DNA of 64,000 nucleotides from JBGQAS01 sp963699305 (GCA_963699305.1 OY969431.1:1364001-1428000); one strand, 5' to 3'. Shown: positions 1 through 9,052, numbered from the stretch's first letter. Translations and numbers: made by a program. The notes: a model not told the origin generated them from the letters alone.

Positions 1-54
1 GCGTACGGTAATATTCGCAGGCAGCTCAATAGTTTTCGTTGTTTGTTCAGCCAT
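1..54 (-). CDS. infB: Translation initiation factor IF-2, N-terminal fragment
   Basis: Only the first 18 codons lie in the window; the gene runs off the left edge. The peptide begins MAEQTTKTIELPANITVR, and the 'LPxxITV' stretch is the usual opening of the IF-2 N-terminal domain. An AGAGG ribosome binding site lies just upstream on the minus strand. IF-2 is the GTPase that brings initiator tRNA to the ribosome. The gene follows nusA and ylxR on the same strand, the conserved nusA-ylxR-infB order, which strengthens an otherwise short match. Confidence 0.75.
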   Translation of the reverse strand, partial: MAEQTTKTIELPANITVR

Positions 55-168
55 ATTCAACCTCTTTCCTTGGCAGTTCCCCTGAGCCATGATGAAAGCA
101 TGCAAGAGTTTTTATTATCCTGCATACAAACATTATTCAATTTTGTTACAGTCACATACCTAATTAAG

Positions 169-462
169 TCATTCTTTCGTTTCAGGTAAAGTGGCTAAAA
201 ATTCCAAAAGAACCTTTCGATCGTTCTCCGTGATTTCCGTTTTTAATGCATGGGCCAGGGTGCCTTTGAGACCGTCTTCCCAGCAAGTTCGCTGGTTATG
301 CAGGTAAGCTCCCCTACCAGATAGTTTTCCACTGGCATCCACCCGAACCCCTTCCGCAGTCCGAACAATCCGGATGAGTTGCCTTTTTGGAAGTACTTCC
401 CGGCACCCCACGCATGTTCTTTGTGGGGTATGTTTTGGTTTGGGTCCAGTCTTACGTGACAC
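169..462 (-). CDS. ylxR: YlxR family RNA-binding protein
   Basis: The 97-residue product has the YlxR (DUF448) signature: CVGC followed by R-x-L-I-R, then a GRGAYLH motif and a Cys in the C-terminal half. YlxR is a small basic nucleic-acid-binding protein nearly always found between nusA and infB; in other bacteria it has been linked to RNase P and to transcription. I chose a GTG start at 462 because AGGAGG precedes it, overlapping the nusA stop codon, and because SRKTGPK resembles family N-termini. An ATG at 492 inside nusA is the alternative. The gene should be co-translated with nusA. Confidence 0.88.
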   Translation of the reverse strand: MSRKTGPKPKHTPQRTCVGCREVLPKRQLIRIVRTAEGVRVDASGKLSGRGAYLHNQRTCWEDGLKGTLAHALKTEITENDRKVLLEFLATLPETKE

Positions 463-470
463 GTTGCCTC

Positions 471-2332
471 CTAGACGGACTCTTCTTCCCATTCCGCATC
501 ACCACGTTTGTGTTTCTTGCGTGCGATGGTGATATCGCGATCGGGGTCATATTCCACGACCACGGATTTGGTCTTCTTTTTCTTTTTGTCCTTCTTATCC
601 TCACTGTCTTCATTATCTTCAACTTCAGCTTCTGCTTTCTTCAATGTGTCCAGTTTAAAGAGTTCATCAAAGGATAATTCGGGTTCTGCAACAGGAGGTT
701 CCACTGTGACTTCAGCCACCGGTTCAGGTACTGGTGTTGGTTCAACAAGTGCTTCGGTTTCAACTTCAGGTGCTTCCACCGGGTTTGCTTCTCCAACTTC
801 GGGAACAGCAATTTCTTCCTCAGCTTTTGCGGGAATGGGTATTCGACTTTCGACCAATTTCTCAATTTCCTGAAGCGCTTTAGGACCAATCCCTTGCAAT
901 CCAAGGATCAAGTCAGAATTGCGTTTCATTTGAACCAGTAAATCACCTGTTGTGGCATATCCACCTTCCTGCAGGATAAACGCCACATGTTCGGGTAAAC
1001 CGGAATCAAGAATATTCTGCTGGAAAATGGCAGGATCGATCACTAGTTTTAGCTCGGTGAGTAGAGTATCTTCCACTGCAGGAGGAGGTGGGGCTTTAAT
1101 AGCAATCGTGCGCTTTTCAACACGGTCAACAAACCGCACCATCTGATCGTATTCCTCAGGTGTGAGCGGTTTTCCTTCATTTTTACGGACCAACATGTCC
1201 TGAACAACCGGGATGGTTTCTTTTTCAGCTTCGGCTATCTCGGCGAGCGTTTCATCTGCCTGCAATTTGGATAGTGCATCGGATGCTGCTTCCGGCAGGC
1301 TCTTGATATCGATTCGCCAGCTGGTCAACTTGGCCGCCAGGCGTGCATTTTGTCCATCGCGTCCGATGGCGAGAGAAAGCTGATCTTCCGAGACAATAAC
1401 AGTCGCAGTTTTGCCATCTTCACTGTGCTCGTTGAGATAGACTCCACTCACACGAGCCGGGCTGATGGCTTTCATGATAAATACGGATGGATCGTTGTTC
1501 CATTCGATGACGTCGATTTTCTCATCGTGGAGTTCGCGAACGATCGCCTGGATGCGGGTTCCCTTAATGCCCACGCATGCGCCCACCGGATCGATGCCGG
1601 CCTGGGTGGCTGATACCGCCACTTTGGCACGTTGCCCCGGTTCGCGGGCAATGGAACGGATCTCGACAATCCCATGGTAAATTTCGGGGACCTCATTTTC
1701 CAACAAGCGCCGCAAGAAATTCCGATGGGTACGGGAGAGGATGATCTGGGGACCGCGCGGGATTCCTTAACCTCGGCGATTAAAGCGCGGACGCGGTCAT
1801 GGATTCGGAATCGTTCGCCAGGGATCATTTCCTTGCGAGGCATGCTCCCTTCTGCTTTCATTTCCAGACCAACGGTCAAGCCCATGGCATTCACGGCTTG
1901 CACAATACCGCTGACAATTTCACCTTGCTGTTTTTCGTAGTATCCAAGCTGGACGGCATGCTCAGCTTCACGGATGCGCTGCTGAATCACCTGACGGGCT
2001 GTTTGTGCAGCCACACGGCCAAAATCCTTTGGGGTACTTTCAACGATGACCATATCCCCCAGCTTTGCCTCCGGGTTCACTTTTTGGGCATCTTCCAAAG
2101 CAACTTCCGTGATGGCTTCCTGGACTTCTTCCACTACTTCCTTTTCAGCGGATATGGTCACTTTGCCGGTATCCAGATCCACCTTGGCTTCAACATGTTG
2201 GGCAGTGGAAGCATTCACCGATCTGCGGTAGGCAGAGACCATGGCAGATTCCAATGCCTGAAGGATGATCTCCCTCGGCAATCCTTTTTCTTCCAGCACT
2301 TCATTAAATGCCAGCGCGAATTCGTTCTTCAT
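471..2332 (-). CDS. nusA: Transcription termination/antitermination protein NusA (frameshifted in assembly)
   Basis: The product would be about 620 residues: the NusA N-terminal RNAP-binding domain (MKNEFALAFNEVLEEKG), an S1 domain, two KH domains (GACVGIKGTRIQ; GRDGQNARLAAKLT), then helix-hairpin-helix modules and a long acidic then Lys-rich tail. The frame breaks near 1757, inside the S1-KH1 junction. Restoring one G gives the family motif GPQIILSRTH. NusA is essential, so I read this as a consensus error. The ATG at 2332 follows a weak GAGA-type binding site. The roughly 230-residue C-terminal extension ending in basic and acidic runs is longer than in model NusA. No rimP precedes it. Confidence 0.9.
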
Positions 2333-2370
2333 AACTTGCTCTTTCTCCAAAAATTTTCGTATATTATGCA

Positions 2371-2395
2371 GAAAAGTGGGGCTTGCCCACTTTTC
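2371..2395 (-). promoter_or_regulatory. Hairpin in the nusA leader
   Basis: A perfect 10-bp stem (GAAAAGTGGG pairing with CCCACTTTTC) with a 5-base loop lies in the nusA 5' untranslated region, about 40 bases before the start codon. On the minus strand the stem is followed by only a short T-containing stretch. It could be a weak attenuator or an RNA-stabilising hairpin. NusA autoregulation through its leader is known in some bacteria, but the mechanism here is inferred. Confidence 0.5.
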
Positions 2396-2421
2396 AGTGT
2401 GAACGTTCAATGTCAGACCTT

Positions 2422-2451
2422 ATTTTATCACAAATGGCAAACCCTTGACAA
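2422..2451 (-). promoter_or_regulatory. Sigma-70-type promoter of nusA operon
   Basis: On the minus strand, TTGTCA (2451-2446) and TAAAAT (2427-2422) are separated by 18 bases. The predicted start near 2415 gives a leader of about 80 bases containing the hairpin at 2371-2395. Confidence 0.55.
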
Positions 2452-2490
2452 GGTTATGAGCATGTAACGGTGTATGAAAGCGGACGAATT

Positions 2491-2889
2491 CTAATTCGTG
2501 ACGAACATTGGTTTAATTCGAATGATCTCCCGAATTTCTCCTTGTCGACGGTTTGGATATTTTTCCAAATCCCTGTATTTTTGAGCCATTTTATCGATAT
2601 GCTTATCAGCCCCCTGGGTGGTCACTTCCACCACTTTACCGCGAATGAGCAGTTTTCGATATGGATCATCCGGGTCTTGGATGGAAATTGCCACACGTGG
2701 ATCGCGTTGAATATTGCGATCTTTCTGCCTACCGCGCGCGGTATTGATGACGATAAATTCCCCATCGTAATCCACCCAAACGGGGGATACCTGAGGGCTG
2801 CCATCCGGCATCAACGTTGCTAAATGGGCAAACGCTTTCTTTACAAATAAATCCTTGCTCATCTCAAGAATTTCATTTTTTGAATTCAT
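2491..2889 (-). CDS. PPOX-class (pyridoxamine 5'-phosphate oxidase-like) F420/flavin-dependent protein
   Basis: This 132-residue protein has the split-barrel pattern of the PPOX-class family (Rv1155-like, TIGR03618): HLATLMPDGSPQVSPVW near the N-terminus, then FIVINT, a K-D-R-N-I motif, and DPRVAISIQDP before the second half of the barrel. Family members bind FMN, F420 or haem and reduce varied substrates; the substrate here is unknown. Start 2889 is preceded by a strong AAGGAGG; an upstream ATG at 2913 overlaps that site and is less likely. It is transcribed divergently from the alpha-glucosidase gene. Confidence 0.8.
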   Translation of the reverse strand: MNSKNEILEMSKDLFVKKAFAHLATLMPDGSPQVSPVWVDYDGEFIVINTARGRQKDRNIQRDPRVAISIQDPDDPYRKLLIRGKVVEVTTQGADKHIDKMAQKYRDLEKYPNRRQGEIREIIRIKPMFVTN

Positions 2890-3016
2890 ATCAATATCCT
2901 CCTTTCCTTTCATTGTATCCGATGCAAGAGTACGAAAATATTTCCATGAATTTCAAATATATAAGGAGGATACTGTTGCGTATATAATTAAAAGACAACA
3001 ATCTCCAGGAGTATTC

Positions 3017-4624
3017 ATGAAACCTTCAACAAATCAATGGTGGAAACACGGCATCATTTACCAAATTTATCCCCGCTCCTTTGCGGATTCAAATAATGAT
3101 GGCATCGGAGACCTCGATGGTATCACCGACCGATTAGGCTACCTTGCTGAACTTGGTGTGGATGCACTCTGGCTTTCACCCATCAACCCTTCACCGGATG
3201 TGGATTTCGGTTACGATGTCAGCGATTATCTCAGTGTCGACCCCAAATTTGGTACAATGCGGGATTTTGAACGATTGATCAAGGAAGCCAAAAAACGCCA
3301 TATTCATATCATCCTCGACCTGGTGCTTAACCATACATCCAACCAGCATCCCTGGTTCCTTGAAGCAAAAAAATCAAAATCGAATCCATATCATGATTAT
3401 TATCTTTGGAAGGAACCCAGGAAGGATGGCACGGTTCCCAATAACTGGCAATCGGTTTTCGGTGGTTTGGGATGGGAATATATTCCGGAATTGAAACAAT
3501 CCTTCTATCACATGTTCTATAAACAACAACCGGATGTGAATTGGCGTAATCCCAAGGTGCGCAAGGTGTTGCTTGATGTTTTTCGCTTTTGGTTAAAGAA
3601 AGGTGTGGATGGATTTCGCCTTGATGTATTCAATGTATATTTCAAGGATTCGAAATTCCGAGATAATCCAGTAAATAGACCAGGTGTTCGACAATTTGAA
3701 CGCCAGGAACACCTGTACGATTTTGACCAACCCGAATTGTTCCCGCTATTAAAAGAAATTCGCAAGGTGCTCGATACCAAACCTGGCAGCTATTCAGTCG
3801 GTGAAACCTTCATGAGCACACCGTCCAAGGCAGCATCCTATTGTAAACCAGGCCTGCTGCATGCTACGTTTGATTTCGGTTTACTCGAGAGTCCCTGGAA
3901 CTTGAAACGCATGGCAAAAGCCATCCATGAGCAGTCTCAATCACTCGATCCAACGTCATGGCCAACGCTGGTACTCAGCAATCACGATTCTCGGCGGATT
4001 GCAACTCGCTATCACGCAGCGGATGATGACAGGAAACTAAAATTAATCGCCACCTTGTTGCTAACGTTACGTGGTACACCATATATTTATTATGGAGATG
4101 AAATTGGGATGCGGAACGTACCCATCCGCTACAGCGAGATGAAAGACAAAATTGGAAAGAAGTACTGGTTCATCCCAGTTGGGCGCGATGGCTGTCGATC
4201 TCCGATGCAGTGGGATGCCAGTTCATTTGCAGGATTCAGCAAACACATTCCGTGGATCAAGGTGCATGCGAATCACATCAAAAGGAATGTAAAAGCATTG
4301 GAAAAAGATAAGTCTTCAATACTAAATTTCCATAAGGACCTCATTAAAATAAGAAAAGGACATCCTGCACTTAGTGAAGGTATGTATCTTCCCCTAACTT
4401 ACGATCCAATTTTCATCCTGGCTTATTTACGTCAAACGATGGATGAAACAATCCTGGTGATTCTCAATTTTGGCACTCGAAAAATGAAATTCTTCCTCGG
4501 ACGTGAGTTGGCAACAAAGAAACGGCGATTATTACTTTCCACGCACGAACACAAGGATGAAAACCGCCATCCTGGGTTCATGGAACTAAAAGGCTATGAA
4601 GCAAGCATATTTCTATTGGAATGA
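3017..4624 (+). CDS. GH13 alpha-glucosidase / oligo-1,6-glucosidase
   Basis: The 535-residue product is a glycoside hydrolase family 13 (subfamily 31/17-like) enzyme hydrolysing alpha-glucosidic bonds of short oligosaccharides. It shows the start WWKHGIIYQIYPRSF, region I (DLVLNHTS), region II with the nucleophile (GFRLDVFN), region III with the acid/base Glu (SVGETFM) and region IV (LSNHDSRR), about 30 residues shorter at the C-terminus than many relatives. No signal peptide is visible, so it should act in the cytoplasm on imported sugars. ATG 3017 follows AGGAG; the frame stays open upstream but without a binding site. Exact specificity (maltose, isomaltose, sucrose) cannot be read here. 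Confidence 0.9.
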   Translation: MKPSTNQWWKHGIIYQIYPRSFADSNNDGIGDLDGITDRLGYLAELGVDALWLSPINPSPDVDFGYDVSDYLSVDPKFGTMRDFERLIKEAKKRHIHIILDLVLNHTSNQHPWFLEAKKSKSNPYHDYYLWKEPRKDGTVPNNWQSVFGGLGWEYIPELKQSFYHMFYKQQPDVNWRNPKVRKVLLDVFRFWLKKGVDGFRLDVFNVYFKDSKFRDNPVNRPGVRQFERQEHLYDFDQPELFPLLKEIRKVLDTKPGSYSVGETFMSTPSKAASYCKPGLLHATFDFGLLESPWNLKRMAKAIHEQSQSLDPTSWPTLVLSNHDSRRIATRYHAADDDRKLKLIATLLLTLRGTPYIYYGDEIGMRNVPIRYSEMKDKIGKKYWFIPVGRDGCRSPMQWDASSFAGFSKHIPWIKVHANHIKRNVKALEKDKSSILNFHKDLIKIRKGHPALSEGMYLPLTYDPIFILAYLRQTMDETILVILNFGTRKMKFFLGRELATKKRRLLLSTHEHKDENRHPGFMELKGYEASIFLLE

Positions 4625-4655
4625 AAGAATCCCTCGCATGATGCAAGGGATTCTT
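4625..4655. terminator. Rho-independent-type hairpin, probably bidirectional
   Basis: A perfect 10-bp stem (AAGAATCCCT / AGGGATTCTT, 4625-4634 and 4646-4655) with an 11-base loop starts one base after the alpha-glucosidase stop codon. It also lies just downstream of the convergent tRNA-Ser. There is no long T tract, so it may act as a processing or weak termination signal for both genes. Confidence 0.5.
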
Positions 4656-4660
4656 CAGAG

Positions 4661-4747
4661 CGGAGAGGGTGGGATTCGAACCCACGTTACCTTTCGGTAA
4701 ACACGCTCTCCAGGCGTGCGCGTTAGGCCAGACTACGCAACCTCTCC
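4661..4747 (-). tRNA. tRNA-Ser(GGA)
   Basis: This is an 87-base type II tRNA. The acceptor GGAGAGG pairs with CCTCTCC, the anticodon loop CTGGAGA carries GGA, there is a long variable arm (TTTACCGAAAGGTAA), and the T arm contains GTTCGAATC. The discriminator base is G and CCA is not encoded. The G discriminator matches the UGGC bulge of the serS T-box at 25,518 in this window. Confidence 0.97.
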
Positions 4748-4801
4748 AAGACCGGTTTTCCGGCTTAGGCGGTGAAATTATACCATTGATAAATAATCGG
4801 A

Positions 4802-4830
4802 TTGTATCCTTAGGCGATTTCATGTACACT
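4802..4830 (+). promoter_or_regulatory. Possible promoter of the HhH protein gene
   Basis: TTGTAT (4802-4807) and TACACT (4825-4830) are spaced by 17 bases, 26 bases before the start codon at 4856. The -10 is a partial match only. Confidence 0.4.
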
Positions 4831-4855
4831 TATATTAGGAATTATGGAGGTCATA

Positions 4856-5257
4856 ATGAAACTAGTAGATGTGGAAGGAATTGGCCCTAAATACGCAGCC
4901 AAACTTCAGAAGGCGGGCATCCGCTCGACCGATGCGTTGCTGAAAAAAGGTGCCACCCCTGCTGGACGTAAAGAATTGGAAGAAAAATCAGGTGTCGGGC
5001 ATGCTCTCATTCTCGAGTGGGTTAATTTGGTCGATCTCTATCGGATCAAAGGCATCGGATCTGAATATTCTGATCTACTCGAGGAAGCTGGAGTGGACAC
5101 CGTTGTGGAACTCGCCAACCGCAAAGTTGAAAACCTAGTTGCAAAAATGACGGACGTGAACACAAAGAAGAAACTGGTACGCCAATTGCCGGGAACCAAA
5201 CTCGTTACCAAGTGGATCGCCCAGGCGAAAAAGCTTCCCAGAGTGGTCAAATATTAA
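4856..5257 (+). CDS. DUF4332 helix-hairpin-helix protein
   Basis: The 133-residue protein has two helix-hairpin-helix halves: MKLVDVEGIGPKYAAKLQKAGI at the N-terminus and YRIKGIGSEYSDLLEEAGVDTVVELA from about residue 60. The 'GIG-x-x-Y-x-x-L' loops are those of DUF4332 and related non-specific DNA-binding HhH domains, as in polymerases and NAD-ligases. Start 4856 is preceded by GGAGG. It is followed at about 35 bases by a histidine kinase gene on the same strand. Its cellular role is not known; DNA binding is inferred from the fold. Confidence 0.8.
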   Translation: MKLVDVEGIGPKYAAKLQKAGIRSTDALLKKGATPAGRKELEEKSGVGHALILEWVNLVDLYRIKGIGSEYSDLLEEAGVDTVVELANRKVENLVAKMTDVNTKKKLVRQLPGTKLVTKWIAQAKKLPRVVKY

Positions 5258-5291
5258 CCGGAGTCCGATTTAATAAATACCTTCAGGATCA

Positions 5292-6743
5292 GTGAAAATC
5301 GATCTTGAAGGTTACTTTTCAATTACCATGTCTGATTCATTTCCAAGCTTGGATGTCCGCATCCAAAAACTGATCGATGCCGCCGAGGAACTGGAGAAGG
5401 GAAATTTCAGTATCGAAGTCCCTACCATCCCATCTGACGGAATCGGTAGACTGGGTCATTCTCTTATCCGGCTGGCGCATGTACTGGAAACACGATACCG
5501 TGAGTTGCTAAAACTGAACCAGATCACCCTGCGGATCAACACCGGATTAATGCTCAATGACATTCTGGAAGCGGTTTATAAGGATTTTCGTGATTTCATC
5601 CCATATAACCGCATCGGATTTTCGCTGATCGAAAACGACGGCAAGACTGTTCGAGCATCTTGGGCAAAGACCGATCAACCCGAGATGAAACTTCTCAAAG
5701 ATTATGATGCTCCCCTGGAGGGAAGCAGTCTTGCAGAGATCATCAGAACAGCACAGCCAAGGATCATCAACGACCTCGAAGAGTATTTGCAGGCAAAACC
5801 AAATTCCGAATCGACAGCATTGGTGGTCGCAGAAGGTATGCGGTCTTCATTGACTTGTCCGCTGATGGTAAACGCAATACCGGTCGGTTTCATGTTCTTC
5901 TCCAGCATCGAAAAAAACGCCTACAAAAAAATCCATGTCGAAACCTTTCAGCGGATCGCAGCTCAATTATCGGTGATCGTTGAAAAAGGTCGTTTAGTCT
6001 CAGAGCTGTCTGAACAAAGAGACCGGATTCAACGACAAAATGAAGAACTGCGAAAATTGGATGAATTGAAGAATACCTTCCTGGGCATCGCAGCACACGA
6101 CTTGCGGAACCCGATTGCCAACATCCAAATGATGACCAACATGCTGCTTTCCAATGAAAATTCCATGTCTGTTGAAGAAGCGCAGGATATCATCAACGAC
6201 ATCCATCAGCAATCCAAGCACATGCTTGGTCTGCTGGAGGATATTCTCGATGTCACAGCCATTGAATCCGGAAAATTGGATTTATCACCTGAATATATTG
6301 ATGCTCTCGATTTTATGGAAAAAGTCGTCACCCGTCAGCGCAGAATTGCAGAACCAAAAGGCACGCACATCCTTCTTCAGAAAGTTGTTACAGGCAACAT
6401 ATATGCTGATCCCACCCGATTACGCCAGGTGATGGAAAACTTATTATCTAATGCGATCAAGTTCTCACCACCCAAGAGTAACATCATAATAAACCTTGAA
6501 CATACCAAATCGAACTGGCGCTTCGAGGTGATCGACCAGGGACCTGGTATTACGAAGAAAGATCGCACGCGCTTATTCCAGGATTTTGCGACATTGTCCG
6601 CCCAGCCCACAGGCGGTGAAAAAAGTACGGGGCTTGGACTTGCAATTTGTAAACGCATTGTGGAAGCACATGGCGGAAAGATCGGTGTTGACACCAAGCC
6701 AGGAGAAGGTTCCGCATTCTGGTTCACTATCCCTAGAAATTAA
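5292..6743 (+). CDS. Soluble GAF-domain sensor histidine kinase
   Basis: The roughly 480-residue protein begins with a HAMP-like helical stretch (residues 20-65), then a GAF domain (about 75-230), a coiled coil, a HisKA domain with H-box AAHDLRNPIA, and a HATPase_c domain with N box (ENLLSNAIKF), G1 (DQGPGI) and G2 (GLGLAICKRIVEAHGG). No membrane segment is visible, so the sensor should be cytoplasmic. The start is uncertain: GTG 5292 has AGGA nearby, while ATG 5328 is the alternative. No response regulator lies beside it; its partner is elsewhere. It phosphorylates itself on the H-box His and passes the phosphate to a receiver. Confidence 0.88.
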   Translation: MKIDLEGYFSITMSDSFPSLDVRIQKLIDAAEELEKGNFSIEVPTIPSDGIGRLGHSLIRLAHVLETRYRELLKLNQITLRINTGLMLNDILEAVYKDFRDFIPYNRIGFSLIENDGKTVRASWAKTDQPEMKLLKDYDAPLEGSSLAEIIRTAQPRIINDLEEYLQAKPNSESTALVVAEGMRSSLTCPLMVNAIPVGFMFFSSIEKNAYKKIHVETFQRIAAQLSVIVEKGRLVSELSEQRDRIQRQNEELRKLDELKNTFLGIAAHDLRNPIANIQMMTNMLLSNENSMSVEEAQDIINDIHQQSKHMLGLLEDILDVTAIESGKLDLSPEYIDALDFMEKVVTRQRRIAEPKGTHILLQKVVTGNIYADPTRLRQVMENLLSNAIKFSPPKSNIIINLEHTKSNWRFEVIDQGPGITKKDRTRLFQDFATLSAQPTGGEKSTGLGLAICKRIVEAHGGKIGVDTKPGEGSAFWFTIPRN

Positions 6744-6770
6744 TTCTTGTAACTAAAAGCATATTTTTGA

Positions 6771-6799
6771 TTGTCATTTTTCTGGGATGCATGTATAAT
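6771..6799 (+). promoter_or_regulatory. Promoter of tRNA-Val
   Basis: TTGTCA (6771-6776), 17-base spacer, TATAAT (6794-6799), ending 11 bases before the mature tRNA 5' end. This is a near-consensus sigma-70-type promoter. No terminator is visible after the tRNA, so read-through into the thrS leader is possible. Confidence 0.8.
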
Positions 6800-6810
6800 A
6801 GCCAAACTCC

Positions 6811-6884
6811 GGGCGGTTAGCTCAGTTGGTTAGAGCGTTGCGTTGACATCGCAAAGGTCGTAGGTTCGAGTCCTATACCGCCCA
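6811..6884 (+). tRNA. tRNA-Val(GAC)
   Basis: This is a 74-base tRNA. The acceptor GGGCGGT pairs with ACCGCCC, the D arm is GCTC/GAGC, the anticodon stem TTGCG/CGCAA encloses loop TTGACAT with anticodon GAC, and the T loop is TTCGAGT. The discriminator is A and CCA is not encoded. Confidence 0.97.
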
Positions 6885-6908
6885 CTTCTTATCGAAATGT
6901 AATATAAT

Positions 6909-7153
6909 TGTTTTGCGAAGACCAGGACAAATAGCTGGCAATTCATTACCAGAAAGAGCAGGTAATAGGCTGAGAACCTGCCCAAACGAATCCAGCAAAA
7001 ACCACCTGCGAGCATGAACCTGAAAGAGATCACTCAAGTAAGGTAAACGACTAACCACGTTATCGGTTCAAAGAGATGTCCTTAGTCGGATAAATCTGGG
7101 TGGAACCGCGAGATTAATAATCCCGCCCCGGAATCGGGTGTGGGATTTTTTTT
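6909..7153 (+). promoter_or_regulatory. T-box riboswitch leader of thrS
   Basis: The T-box core GGGTGGAACCGCG (7098-7110) is followed by an attenuator hairpin (stem AATCCC/GGGATT, inner CCCG/CGGG) and eight T residues ending at 7153. Upstream lie several nested hairpins, including GCAGGT/ACCTGC and CGACTAA/TTAGTCG, and a candidate Thr specifier ACC at 7018-7020. T-boxes sense uncharged tRNA: the UGGA bulge predicts a tRNA-Thr with discriminator U. Uncharged tRNA-Thr would favour antitermination and thrS expression. The 5' border is approximate, and the specifier is a best guess among several ACC triplets. Confidence 0.88.
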
Positions 7154-7200
7154 ATTGCAGGGTTGAAAAATCATTCCTGCAGAAATGGAAGGAGGCACAC

Positions 7201-8988
7201 ATGCCACAGCAAAAGGAACGTTACGAGGATTCAGCGCTTTACAGGATCCGCCATTCGACAGCACACGTGATGGCACAGGCAGTTTTGGAGAAATATCCTA
7301 CCGCCAAAATAGCCATTGGTCCAGCAATCGAAGATGGTTTTTACTATGATTTTGACTTGCCCCGCCCATTGACCCCGGAAGATCTTGAGGGTGTCGAAAA
7401 ACGGATGCGGGAGATCATCCGCGGTAAACATGCCTTTATCCGCAAAGTGATCAGCGCGGAAGAGGCCATTTCCGTATTCAAGGGACAGGATTATAAAATC
7501 GAATTGATTGAAGGACTGGAAAAAGGTGGCATGGACGAACATGGAAATCCAGTGACAGAAAAACCGGAAATTTCCATTTACACCAGTGACACATTTTTCG
7601 ATCTCTGCCGCGGTCCCCATGTGGAAAATACCAGCCAGATCAACCCGGATGCAATCAAATTGCTGCATGTTGCCGGTGCATACTGGCGCGGGGATGAAAA
7701 ACGCCCCATGTTGCAGCGTATTTATGGTACGGCTTGGGAAACCAAGGAAGAATTGGAAAAATATCTGTGGAAGCTTGAAGAAGCCAAAAAACGCGATCAT
7801 CGAAAGCTAGGGCGGGATTTGGACTTGTTCAGCATCAATTCAGATGTCGGTCCAGGTTTGATCTTGTGGCATCCCAATGGAGCCATGGTACGGCATCTTG
7901 CAGAGGAATATTGCAAGAATGAGCATTTGAAAAATGGCTATGTTTTCGCCTACTCTCCTCACATCGGACGTGCCATTCTCTGGCAGACCAGCGGACATCT
8001 CACCTGGTTCAAAGAAAATATGTATCCGCCGATGGAACTGGATGAAGAACAGTATTTTGCCAAACCAATGAACTGCCCCTTCCATATCCAGATATACAAA
8101 AGCAAGACCCGCTCTTATCGGGACTTGCCAATTCGCATGGCTGAATGGGGCACTGTCTACCGCTACGAACGATCCGGAGTGCTGCAGGGATTATTACGGG
8201 TGCGCGGATTCACCCAGGATGATGCACACATCTTTTGTCGACCGGACCAGATGCCGGAAGAGATCGACCGGACGTTAAAGTTCTGTCTGCATATTCTGGC
8301 GCATTTTGGCATGACCAAGTTCCATGCGTATCTCTCCACGCGGAATCCTGAAAAGTTCGCTGGCGTGGTGGAACAATGGGATATCGCCACTGAAGCACTA
8401 CGGAATTCACTTGACCGTGCCGGTCTTGAATATGACATTGATGAAGGTGGGGCAGCTTTTTACGGACCCAAGATCGATCTGAAAATGGTCGATGCGCTGG
8501 ACAGAGAGTGGCAGCTGAGCACCATCCAATTCGATTTCAATCTCTCCGAACGATTTAAGCTGGAGTACATTGCAGAAGATGGCAAGGAGCATCGCCCCTA
8601 CATGATCCACCGGGCTTTACTGGGTTCCATCGAGCGCTTCCTGGGGGTTCTAATAGAAATGTACGCTGGAGCCTTTCCAGTCTGGCTGGCTCCCATTCAA
8701 GCCATTATTATTCCCATCGCAGACAGGCATTTGGATTATGCAAGTACGTTAAAGGTTTCCTTGCAAGCAGAAGGTCTACGTGTCGAGATCGATGAGCGCA
8801 ACGAACGCATGAATGCCAAGATCCGTGATGCCCAGAACCAAAAAATTCCTTACATGCTGGTTGTTGGTGATAAGGAGCAGGAATCCAACCAGGTTGCTTT
8901 ACGATTGCGCAATGGAGAAAACCCTGGTCCCATCGATGTGTCACAATTCGTGGAACGAGCTAAAAAAGAAATCGCTGCAGGGATTTGA
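7201..8988 (+). CDS. thrS: Threonyl-tRNA synthetase lacking the TGS domain
   Basis: The 595-residue class II synthetase charges tRNA-Thr. From the N-terminus it has the editing/SAD domain (YRIRHSTAHVMAQAVLEKYP, HxxxH type), the class II catalytic core with motif 2 (GTVYRYERSG) and zinc Cys in KPMNCPFHI, motif 3 (HRALLGSIERF), and the anticodon-binding domain (VWLAPIQAIIIPI onward). Bacterial ThrRS usually starts with a TGS domain of about 60 residues; here the SAD domain begins within 15 residues. ATG 7201 has GGAGG five bases upstream; the frame upstream runs into the T-box terminator, so no longer start is plausible. Confidence 0.96.
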   Translation: MPQQKERYEDSALYRIRHSTAHVMAQAVLEKYPTAKIAIGPAIEDGFYYDFDLPRPLTPEDLEGVEKRMREIIRGKHAFIRKVISAEEAISVFKGQDYKIELIEGLEKGGMDEHGNPVTEKPEISIYTSDTFFDLCRGPHVENTSQINPDAIKLLHVAGAYWRGDEKRPMLQRIYGTAWETKEELEKYLWKLEEAKKRDHRKLGRDLDLFSINSDVGPGLILWHPNGAMVRHLAEEYCKNEHLKNGYVFAYSPHIGRAILWQTSGHLTWFKENMYPPMELDEEQYFAKPMNCPFHIQIYKSKTRSYRDLPIRMAEWGTVYRYERSGVLQGLLRVRGFTQDDAHIFCRPDQMPEEIDRTLKFCLHILAHFGMTKFHAYLSTRNPEKFAGVVEQWDIATEALRNSLDRAGLEYDIDEGGAAFYGPKIDLKMVDALDREWQLSTIQFDFNLSERFKLEYIAEDGKEHRPYMIHRALLGSIERFLGVLIEMYAGAFPVWLAPIQAIIIPIADRHLDYASTLKVSLQAEGLRVEIDERNERMNAKIRDAQNQKIPYMLVVGDKEQESNQVALRLRNGENPGPIDVSQFVERAKKEIAAGI

Positions 8989-8995
8989 CAAAACC

Positions 8996-9043
8996 TTTCA
9001 GACGCAACATCGAAAACGTGATGTTGCGTCTGAAAAATCTTTT
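8996..9043 (+). terminator. Intrinsic terminator of thrS
   Basis: A 16-bp perfect stem (TTTCAGACGCAACATC pairing with its complement at 9020-9035) with an 8-base loop begins 7 bases after the thrS stop and is followed by AATCTTTT. Confidence 0.85.
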
Positions 9044-9052
9044 CGGATTGTG

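Noticed and set aside
1472..1760. nusA as a pseudogene or a programmed frameshift
   Set aside because: One added base restores the GPQIILSRTH motif, the site has no slippery heptamer and pseudoknot that I can see, and similar single-base breaks occur in other essential genes.
6903..6908. TATAAT after tRNA-Val as a separate promoter for the thrS leader
   Set aside because: The -35 would fall inside the tRNA 3' end and has no similarity to TTGACA.
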